Shown: positions 46,140-55,779 of the stretch, in pieces
Layout: every line of letters starts with the position of its first letter
Position numbering within the stretch: position 1 is the first letter of the stretch
Assembly: GCA_021234155.1 (NCBI GenBank)
Contig: JAJEKV010000015.1
Coordinates: forward strand, 1,274,852-1,338,851
Reading direction: 5' to 3'
From: Isoetes taiwanensis
Taxonomy: Eukaryota; Streptophyta; Lycopodiopsida; Isoetales; Isoetaceae
Length of the DNA: 64,000 nt
The notes under the pieces: model-generated
What the model saw: only the letters and a program-made list of their open reading frames with translations
What the model was told of the DNA's origin: nothing
Databases searched by the model: none
Position numbers and translations under genes: made by a program

Positions 46140-46734
46140 TGAGTTTTTTTTTTTTTTTTTTTTTTTGTGGCAATTGTGGCATTTCCAAGAAATGAATTTT
46201 CCAGGTCTAAACATGGCCACATTCAACTTTTTCAAAAGCCTATACCATATGCTTTTCCATGCTCTATCTATGCGAAAAAAAAAATGGAAAATGAGAACTT
46301 TTAGTTTTAGGGCAAAGATGGCTAAAGATGGATGATTTGGCAAAAGAATGTGGTGACTTGGCAAGTAATTGGTGATATGGCAATCTGAAGGTGGTGATGT
46401 GGCAAAACCGTGAGCAAATAGCTCTTTTCCTAGTAAAAAACATTTTCGATTCGACGACATGTGATGGTATATATGATGTGGAAGTATCAATGAAGAACTT
46501 TGGTATATGCACAAAGACGCTTGATTTTTAAGATTTTTGGTCTAACTTTTTGCCTTTTCCAGAAATGTTAGGTGCACTTTGTCTCTCTATCTTTGTTTCT
46601 AAAGAGAGAAGATGGTTTTGGACCTTAGAAATGGCCCTTTGATGGAACTTTTAGCAATTTCATGTGCCATGAATGAATGGTGCATTTTTACTAGGAAAAA
46701 AAATGGTCTTGCTAACTTTTTTGATCTTGGAAAA
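46140..46734 (-). repeat. LTR-like copy, minus orientation
   Basis: Reverse complement of about 34290-34650 (TTCCTAGTAAAAAT, CTTCTCTCTTTAGAAACAAAG, CTTTGTGCATATACC-type blocks). It opens with a 23-base T run and directly precedes the TGTTGAAGG terminus at 46735. Confidence 0.6.
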
Positions 46735-48036
46735 TGTTGAAGGTATTCCCTCGCAAAGCTTTAACCTCGGGTTCAAGACCTCCGTGTTGCTTTGAGACAA
46801 CAACTCGAAAGCAAAAGATTGCAAAAAAAAAGGTCAAATTTTGAGTTGGAAGTGCTTTTCCAAGACAAAGAAAAATGTGACCTCAGTAAAAGTTATGCCA
46901 TTTGCTCTTATAATCAAATTTTAATGCAATTGCAATTAAAAAAGATGCTTTGGCATGTAAAGAATCTATGCTCAAAAGTTTGATGCAAGAAAATATATGC
47001 GGAACACTCTCAAATTTGCAAATCTAACCAAGTGAAAACTTGATCAATGCTCCAACAAAGATGCTAATTTTTGCAGATGAAATAATTGATGAGTTTTTTT
47101 ACTTTTGACGCTTTGCATTAACTTTGAGATCTGCAAACCTAGTACATCCAGTTGTTTCCACAAAAATCATGCAAATAGGCTTAAAAAATCTTATTTTTGC
47201 AAGCCAGACTGTCACAAAGCTAACCAGTAAGCAAATTTTATTAACTCAAACAAATGTGATCTTCTTTAACTTCTGACACTTCCCGTCAACTCTGACAACT
47301 CTGCAACTAGTGTGCATTAGATGTTGCCAACAAAAGAGGTGCAAATATGCTCAAAGGAATCATGATTTTTGATGGAAAATTGCTAAGAAACTAGTGCAAC
47401 TTAAGAAAAATAGTAATATGTATTTTGTGGATATCTTCTTGCAATATTTTAAGGATTGCATCATGATATAAGTCTAAGACTCATGCAAGAGACTTTTAAG
47501 TTTTCCAAAACAATGACAATTTGCTCTTTTTTAGAGGGTTTTTTTTTTTTAATGCAATATTTCCTAAAATCTTGAAGCACACTATTTTATACTTCAAAGT
47601 GAGTCTACAAGCCAGGCCATGCTTCAACAAGACTTTCACCTAAATCACTAGTTTAGCTTAGGTTTTTCAACTTTAAGTGCAAATACACCAAGTTCAAATT
47701 TTCATTTTATTGATCACCGCACAACACTTCTTGCAAGAAATCCCAAGCTCTTGAGCCTCACATGACATGAAAAATGCAAAACAAATTTCTTCAAGATTTG
47801 CTTCAAGAATGCTAATTCATGAGGCAAAGAAGATAATTTTGAAATAAATACGAAAGTGTTCCGGCCAAGCACCACGTAAGTAGATTGATATCTTCACCGA
47901 AAAGCCTTCTGAATTCATCTCAGAATAAAAGCCCCTTCCCGCTTTGGTCCAAATCTTGCCTAATCCATGTTAATTTTTTTTGTTTTTTGTGGCTATGGTT
48001 TTATCTTGGCATGTTTAAGGAAGATTTGGGCCTTGC

Positions 48037-49733
48037 ACTCACAAATATTTTTCTACAGCCTCAAGGGATGGTCTAGTAGAAGGTCTTCAAATGGGGATGG
48101 ATCTCAGCAGATATGCAATCAATATGCATGACTCTTTTTGTTTCTAGTAGCGTAGGAGAGCAATCTAAAGAATGCCTGGCCAGTTGTTAGATACTTTCTC
48201 CTTGGCCTCGGGATGTCTCATCAATCGAAGAAATGCTCTGCAAGAATGGGCTCGGGAAGGACCACATCCTGTGTTTTAGAGCCCTCCCCGGGAAAATCAT
48301 AAAAGATGGGGAGTATTCTAACCTTCTTGGAATCCCAGTGGGAATTAAAGTACCCTCAACAAAAGTATGGGATGAGATGATATTAGGATTACAGAAGCAT
48401 CTGAATTGGTGGAAAGTCGCAAAAAACTATCATTGGCTGGCAGGATAGTAGTAGTGAAGCATGTGCTGTGCAGCACGCACATCTATGTCTCATCTCTCCT
48501 CATAGCCCCACCAGAGAAAGTAAAAGAAATGGAAGGGACAATTAGAAACTTTGTGTGGGGAGGAAACGAGGAAGGAGCACTAGTGAAAATAGCATGGTGG
48601 AAATGTAAAAGAGATAAGGAAGAAGGGGGAATAGGCATGATTGACTTAGCCCTACAAAGCAAAATACTAGTAGCCAAAAGCATGTGGAATATTTTAGAGG
48701 AGAAAACGAAGTCACCAGGCCTCCAACTCATAGTGCAGGCCATATGTTTCTCCTGCACACATGCTAAAGTATCAGCACAAGTATCTCTTCCATGGTCTCT
48801 ATTTTATGGCTTGAAACCAAGTTCTGAGGCCTCACCGTTCTTAAGAGGTCTCATTTCCGCGTGGGACGTGGGCAGACATTCGGCCTCCAGAATAACGACA
48901 AAACAATGTGGGAATGTATTGCAGTAAGCCTTCCAAACCACATAAATAGCACGAGTAAGAAACCTTGGGTTCTCGATCAATCTTTGCAAAAGGGTCATTT
49001 GTGAAATCAAAGATATAAGCGCCTCAAGACAAAAGGTACTTTATTGCTACCAGCTCCAATGGAATGTGCAAGTCACCGACACACAAACCAAGGAAATTTG
49101 AGGGGTGTATGGATAAAACTTCTCCCTCCCCGAAAGTGAATTCTTTTTTATGGCAAGTAATTCATAGGGCTCCTATGGTAAAATGTAAGGGTATCCAAAT
49201 TCAAAGTCGACGTGGAGCCCTCTATGTCCATTGTGCAAGATGGAGGAAGAGTCTCCTCGAACACCGCTAGCGTGAGTGCACCGACCGCAAGTTGTGTGGT
49301 CGTGGTGCATGGATATGTTCAACATTACACTCGGGACCAATGATCTCCTTCTAGGTAGATATCCAAAGAGAATGGCCACCTCAAAATGCAAAGCTTTTCA
49401 TATTGTCAGATCATGGGCATTATGGGTCATATGGAAAAGGCACAATTCTTTCACTCTAGGCAAAGAAGCATATACTACAGCCACACAAATACTGCACATG
49501 CTCATAGAGAAGCTTAGAAAGTTCAAGTGTGTGGTCGAAGATGATGTCTCCCTTGTTTGGGAGACCTTCATCAAACTACCACCTTAAGAAGAAGGCATTT
49601 ACATGCAGTCCAAAAGGGCTTTGTAGTTATCCCCTCTTCAAACTTGTTCAGGAGGGTGTCTATCTGCTATAAGGCTGTGTAATAGTTTACCTATAAATGG
49701 AAAATTCTTTATCCTTAAAAAAAAAAAAAAAGG
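48037..49733 (+). mobile_element. 5'-truncated LINE with poly(A) and 14-bp target duplication
   Basis: The target sequence GATTTGGGCCTTGC stands at 48023-48036 and again at 49734-49747, right after an A run (49717-49731). The empty site is preserved in copy A near 37185. The inserted 1.7 kb carries the RT C-terminal half and zf-RVT of an L1-type LINE but no ORF1 or endonuclease, as expected for target-primed insertion that stopped early. Confidence 0.92.
48233..49587 (+). pseudogene. LINE ORF2 C-terminal part (RT thumb, zf-RVT)
   Basis: Frame one (48233-48448) reads NLLGIPVGIKVPSTKVWDEM; frame two (48406-48927) reads LSLAGRIVVVKHVL, VSSLLIAPPEKV, IRNFVWGGNEEG and GGIGMIDLALQSK, the conserved post-palm block of plant LINE reverse transcriptases. 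Further frames hold SPKVNSFLWQVIHRAPM (49064-49270) and SWALWVIWKRHNSF (49276-49587), the zf-RVT region and tail. There are at least three frame changes. The active-site box lies upstream of the truncation. Confidence 0.85.
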
Positions 49734-52700
49734 GATTTGGGCCTTGCTGCCACATTTTTGTAGCACAGAAGAGCCATGGCACACATCACATTCCTAGCTA
49801 ACCTTTTTGCTTGACATGTGTGCATGAGCCAATGTACCATTGATTTTGAAAACATTTTGCATTGAAGAACTCCGTAAGACATCATATTGCTGCCACATTT
49901 TGGCAAAGATAGAAGAGCAATTCGCACAATTTGCACATTTTTGTCTAATATTTGACTAATATATGTGTGCAAGAGCTAGAAGTTTGAAGACTCCCATCTT
50001 TGAAGATCACAAATTGACACTTTTGTTGAAGAACCACGGGAAGGACATTCATTGGATATCATACAAGTGTAGCAAGTGAACTTGAGTTTAGAGATTGGAA
50101 GACCCCTCAAGATTGAAGTTTGGAAGACCTCTCAAGTTTCTTTGGTATGTGGCTACTTCCAAATCATTTTGGCATGAGTTTTATTCTCCAAGGCTTCTCA
50201 CATGATCCTATCAACTCAATCCCATCCATGAACACCATATAAGATTCATAACTCACATCTTCATGCCTCATCATCATTTTCCCTATCCCATATATGCCTC
50301 ACACTCCCATCATACATTCACCATCTTTGAGAAAAGAAAAAAATCCCACCGTTTGGCTATTTCCATGTATTAAAACCATCCTCTCTCTCTAAAAGCTAAG
50401 CTAGAGAGAGAAAGTGTGCATTTGCTTCAGACAAGTATGGAAGAGTAAATTATCCAAGCCATTGCATAAAAGATCTATTGGTATATGCACCAGTGCCAAA
50501 TTGGTTGCCAAATTGTCCACATCATCCTCAAGAATGCCAAATACCATCCACATCACCACCTAAGCACATACATGTCATCATACACGTGTCACCTACCACA
50601 AAACTTATCTTTTCAAAAATTTTGACCTAAGTAAAGTCACCTTGATATACCTTAGATGACATGTCATCATCCCATGATGCCACATCATCCCCAAGTGCTT
50701 CCACATCATCATACACATGTCATCCACATCATCTCCACTTCATAAAAAGTTTTGACTAGAAAAAAGTCATTTTGCCACCGTACTTGACACTTCATCACTT
50801 CATAATGCCATGTCACCACCCATTTGCCAAATCGCCCCACCATCTTGCCACATCATAAAATTTCACTCTCTTTTTTAGTAAAAAAAATCAAGTGCTCTTT
50901 TTTTGCAAAATGATTCTCCCATCTTGTAGAGCATAAAAAAAGATTCATTGTGGATTTTTTTTTTTTTTTGAAAAAGACCCATATTGACCTTCATTGTTCG
51001 TTTCTTGGGATTTGTGACAAATTTGAAAAAAAACAATCCTATCTAACTTCCTCCCCACCCCCCTCCCCCCCCCCCACCCACCCCCCCCCTCCCCGCGCGA
51101 TGCCTAGTCACTTCTCCTTCAAGATAGCTAATTCATGAGGCAAAGAAGGTAATTTTGAACGATCGTCCGAAAGTGTTCCTACCAAGCACTACTGTGTAAG
51201 CATTGATATCTTCACCGAAAGCCTTCGAAATTCATCTATAACAAAAGCCCCCTCCTGTTTCGGTCCAAATCTTGCCCAATCCATGTTAATTTTTTTGTTT
51301 TTTTGTGGCTATGGTTTTATCTTGGCATGTTTAAGGAAGATTTGGGCCTTGCTGCCACATTTTTGTAGCACATAAGAGCCATGGCACACTTCACATTCCT
51401 AGCTAACCTTTTTGCTTGACATGTGTGCATGAGCCAATGTACCATTGATTTTGAAAACATTTTGCATTGAAGAACTCCAGAAGACATCAAGTATTGCTGC
51501 CATATTTTGGCAGCATAGAAGAGCAATTCGCACAATTTGCACATTTTTGTCTAATATTTGACTAATATATGCGTGCAAGAGCTAGAAGTTTGAAGACTCC
51601 CATCTTTGAAGATCACAAATTGACACTTTTGTTGAAGAACCACGGGAAGGACATTATACAAGTGTAGCAAAGAGGATAAGATTCAACCAAGTGAACTTGA
51701 GTTTAGAGATTGGAAGACCCCTCAAGATTGAAGTTTGGAAGATTGAAGCACATCCATGTCATCATACACGTGTCACCTACCACAAAACTTATCTTTTCAA
51801 AAATTTTGACCTAAGTAAAGTCATCTTGATACCTTAGATGACATGTCATCATCCCATGATGCCACATCATCCCCAAGTGCTTCCACATCATCATACACAT
51901 GTCATCCACATCATCTCCACTTCATAAAAAGTTTTGACTAGAAAAAAGTCATTTTGCCACCTTACTTGACACTTCATCACTTTATAATGCCATGTCACCA
52001 CCCATTTGCCTAATCGCCCCACCAACTTGCCACATCATAAAATTTCACTCTCTTTTTTAGTAAAAAAAATCAAGTGCTCTTTTTTTGCAAAATGATTCTC
52101 CCATCTTGTAGAGCATCAAAAAAGATTCCTTGTGGAATTTTTTTTTTGAAAAAGACCCATATTGACCTTCATTGTTCATTTTGGGATTTGTGACAAATTT
52201 GTGGCAATTTTGGGACATGTCATCATCCCATGATGCCACATCATCCCCAAGTGCTTCCACATCATCATACACATGTCATCCACATCATCTCCACTTCATA
52301 AAAAGTTTTGACTAGAAAAAAGTGATTTTGCCACCTTACTTGACACTTCATCACTTTATAATGCCATGTCACCACCCATTTGCCAAATCGCCCCACCAAC
52401 TTGCCACATCATAAAATTTCACTCTCTTTTTTAGTAAAAAAAAATCAAGTGCTCCTTTTTTGCAAAATGATTCTCCCATCTTGTAGAGCATCAAAAAAGA
52501 TTCCTTGTGGAATTTTTTTTTTTTTTTTTTTAAAAAGACCCATATTGACCTTCATTTTTCATTTGAAAAAAAAAAAAAAAAATTCCTATCTACCTTCCTC
52601 ATCGACAAAGGCATCACACACCCACCCCCCGCAATGCCTAGTCACTTCTTCATCCAATCTTGATCCACCACGTGGTACCCCCGGGCATGTGGGGCGGCAA

Positions 52701-52774
52701 CGGGCCGAATCCCACGTGAAGGTAGCACGTAAATTTACTTATGAAACTTAGAGGGCTGTATACGTTAAAATAAA

Positions 52775-52796
52775 CTTCCTTCCTTCCTTCCTTCCT
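52775..52796 (+). repeat. CTTC microsatellite
   Basis: About five and a half CTTC units near the LTR-type TATA region; copy A has no such run at the matching place (about 41665). Confidence 0.9.
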
Positions 52797-53064
52797 ATGG
52801 ACTTTCATGATCTCGGCCTGTGGGATATTGTTCTAGAAAAATCTAAGAACCCTAAAAGGGCGGGCCGTTACGCCCCTTTTTTTGGCGGATTGAGCGTGTC
52901 AATCATCACCCAGAGCTCCCGAAATGACCTTATACATGCCAAAAAACATATTCACACATTACAATCCAAACAAAAATCCACAGTTCAAACAAAAGTAACA
53001 AAAACAAGGGATTTTATGAAGGGGAAAATGTTTCTGAGGATTTTTTGATGGCTCCAAATAAGTT

Positions 53065-53343
53065 TTGAAACCTCGCTTGGAATCCTCATTACTCGAAAGA
53101 CAAGAAGAAAGATTTAATTTTACTCTTACTCTTCTTAAGGCTACAGTTTCAGCTGATTTCAAGAGAGATCTCAGAACTGTTAAGACATTTCAGCATGCTT
53201 TGGAATTTGTACAGCAAAATTCTGTCCAGAAAGGAGCTAGAAAGGAGCTAGGCAACAGGTTAATATTCAAAAGCAAATGCATAGTCTCAAACTTCAGGAC
53301 CGTGCAAGCATGTGAGAGTATCTTGGTCAGCTTAAGACTCTAA
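53065..53343 (+). pseudogene. Unidentified open frame in copy B
   Basis: A 92-codon frame with protein-like composition (KATVSADFKRDLRTVKTFQH, ALEFVQQNSVQKGARKELGN) sits downstream of the LTR-type promoter region. Copy A (about 41940-42240) carries the same DNA but the frame is broken, with changes at GTTTCAGCTG, CAGAACTG and TACAGCAAAATTCTG. I cannot name a family; it may be captured host sequence or chance. Confidence 0.3.
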
Positions 53344-53780
53344 GGGACAAGTACCTTTTGTGCTTTGGTGGACATATAGATGATGCTACTCTTATTATCC
53401 ATGAAGAAAATAATTATGCTATAGAACAATAAGACCTAAGCATCTAAGCTTATTGATCAAACACAATAATCCCAATGTTTGTTATTCAAAATCCTTAAAG
53501 GTTTGATTCAAAATTCACTTGTCACATAACCTTTAGCATAAACCTTATATTTGCTACAGTAATTTCACTGTAGGTATTGACCCGTTCAATGAGACTGAGT
53601 TATCCTTCTCTTGGATAGCCCAAGCTGCCCGACGATCTGCATACAGTTCACCTGCAAATAATCTCACATCAATGCAATTACAAGAATACTTCTTCTGTTA
53701 TTTTAGATCGGGATCCGGCCGCTATGGCGGACCGATCGATCCACCTAATATCACTAAGGCAACTTTCTTTTTCTATTCAA

Positions 53781-53802
53781 TATGGGATAGATATATCCCA
53801 TA
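53781..53802. repeat. Palindrome in copia LTR, copy B
   Basis: Nine-base perfect arms TATGGGATA / TATCCCATA around GATA, unchanged from copy A. Confidence 0.8.
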
Positions 53803-53970
53803 ATAACTGGGCCAAACCTTTGAAACCTTTAACCCTTCGAAACCTTTAACCTTTAACCTTTAACATTACAATTTCATCCTTTAACCTTGAATATCAACTT
53901 TAGGTTAAAAGATCATGTGCAACCTCGATTTTGTCTAGGCTATCTTCATTAATCATAACATGAACAATCC

Positions 53971-55060
53971 CTACAATTCCCCCTTCATGTTATGACCTGT
54001 GCACTGAATTTTATTCTTCAGCTCTGTAAATTTTCCTTCTGATAGAGCTTTAGTCAGAATGTCTGCTAACTGACTTGAGGTGTTCACATATACCATCTTG
54101 ACTGCATTTTTCTTCACAACATCTCCGATAAAGTGCAGTTCTAACTCAATATGCTTAGTCCTTTCGTGAAGAACCGGGTCTTTAGTCATAGCTATGCAAC
54201 TGGTACTATCACAATGTAATTCTGTAGCCTTAAATTGATCATAACCTAATTCAAACATGAGCCTTCTTTCCCATATCAACTCTTTGGTAGCTAATGCAGC
54301 TGAAGCATATTCTGCCTCAGCACTAGACATAGCAATAGCATTCTGTTTTTTGCATTCCATGCAATTGGTGCTCCTCCTAAGAAGATTAAATACCCTGAGG
54401 TAGACTTCCTTGTATCAAGGTCCCCTCCCCAATCTGCATCACAAAATGCCTGCAATTGTAAGTTCTCTGTATTGTAACTAATTCCATCATTCATTGTCCC
54501 CTTAAGATATCTTAATGTCCTCTTTGCTGCTATCAAGTGATCCCTTCCTGGGTCATTATTATACCTGCTTAACATGTTTACAGCATAAGCTATATCTGGA
54601 CGAGTGCAATTTGCCACATAAGAAAGACATCCTATCAGAGACACGTAAGGTACCTTTTTCATCTCTTCTCGTTCTCTTCGGTTCTTGGGCTCATCTTAGC
54701 GTAAATCTTACACCCTCGGTATTATAGGAGTTTTAGCAATGTTGCGCTCTCATTTTGAATTTGTCAAGCATCCCTTCTATCCGCTCTTCCGAGTAAGTGT
54801 CAATATCTTATTGGCTCTATCCCCTCGTGAACTTCAACTCCTAAGAATTTCCTCAGCTCACCTAAATATGACATCCTATATTTAATGTTTAAAACATTCA
54901 TGCAATGCTCCAGAACTTTAATTCCTTTTGAGATCATTATATTGTCATCTACATACAGTGCAATTATGCACCATTCCTCACCAGTCTGATACTTATAGAG
55001 ATTGCCATCATTTTGTAACTTAACAAATCCTTAAAGTCTGAAATCAGACTTGTGTACACA
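53971..55060 (-). pseudogene. Ty1/copia RT-RNase H fragment, copy B
   Basis: Leftward-reading end of a copia polyprotein. YVDD (RT catalytic motif) is encoded at 54944-54955 and is followed by SYLGELRKFLGVEV. After a stop and frame changes comes VSLIGCLSYVANCTRPDIAY and LRYLKGT (54662-54291), then RNase H with FCDADWGGDLDTRKSTSGY, SSAEAEYASA, LHCDSTSCIAMT, HERTKHIELELHF and SQLADILTKAL (54360-53971). Order and motifs are those of Ty1/copia. The stop codon overlaps the first bases of the 3' LTR. Integrase and protease are absent: the fragment ends where the duplication ends. Confidence 0.88.
53976..53989 (-). promoter_or_regulatory. Polypurine tract of copia relic
   Basis: The minus strand reads CATGAAGGGGGAAT and then TGTAGGG, a typical polypurine tract directly followed by the TG of a 3' LTR. 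The same tract stands at 42840-42853 in copy A. Plus-strand DNA synthesis would start here. Confidence 0.75.
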
Positions 55061-55398
55061 GAAATAAGGATAGTTACTACGGCTGTTAAAGATAGTAAAC
55101 AACTCTGCTGTGTTGATTGCATTCTAAAGTGTAGTTATGAATTACAAGACTACTTTGGATATAATGATAACAAAACCATGACCTCCAAATCTGTATCTTG
55201 CAACTACATGTTTTTAACAACAGAGGGCATAGACACAAGGGCATATGTGATGCTGCCACACCATAAAACTACCAATTAACAAAGCTAAATTGTATTTTTC
55301 TTGTCTGACATATCACAGTCAGACATGGTAATCTGAGATGTTGGAAATATGGTAATCTGAGATGTTTAAACAGGGTCCAGATTTCATACCATTACATG

Positions 55399-55515
55399 AG
55401 CAAAAATGCCCATCATTTGAAAAGGGGTAGATGTCAAGGTAAGCTGTTGAAGATGGAGCAAAAATGCCCATCATTTAAAGAGGGTAGATGTCAAGGTAAG
55501 CTGTTGAAGATGGTC
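55399..55515 (+). repeat. 58-bp tandem duplication at end of copy B
   Basis: AGCAAAAATGCCCATCATTT at 55399 recurs at 55457 together with TAGATGTCAAGGTAAGCTG. Copy A has a single copy near 44340, so the duplication arose after the copies separated. Confidence 0.85.
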
Positions 55516-55779
55516 TGGTAAGGTCATGACCCTAAATATACAAAAAAAGTCTTCTGAAAAACAAAAAAAACTACAAACATCAGAACCCAGCGATCAGAAA
55601 TCCGCCTTAGTTCATATTCAAGAACCACTTTTCATACTCGCCCACAAAATGAGGGGAATGACGCATTTTGAGAGAATCCCATGAGTCTGTTTTCTTCTGC
55701 AACTCCTCAATTCGTGCTTTCACACGATCCATCAACAATTTTTTGTTCATGATGATCTCCCTCATCTCAAATGTCTCCA

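Larger units (their letters stand above)
47812..52600 (+). repeat. Two 1.6-kb sub-blocks in copy B
   Basis: CTAATTCATGAGGCAAAG opens units at 47812 and 51128; without the LINE the spacing is about 1605 bases, as in copy A. The junction between units (CTAGTCACTTCTCCTTCAAG) is the same as in copy A. The second unit also has the local duplication (GACATGTCATCATCCCATG at 51840 and 52213, period 373). Confidence 0.8.
46617..55572. repeat. Segmental duplication copy B
   Basis: Direct copy of 35757-44440, offset about 10.9-11.1 kb. It carries its own LINE (48037-49733), a deletion of several hundred bases in the second sub-block near 51740 (TTTGGAAGA joined to TTGAAGCACATCC), and better preserved copia frames than copy A. 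Confidence 0.85.

Noticed and set aside
46141-46163. T run as poly(A) tail of a reverse-oriented LINE
   Set aside because: No LINE coding sequence and no target duplication adjoin it; it stands at the edge of an LTR-like copy that carries similar T runs elsewhere.
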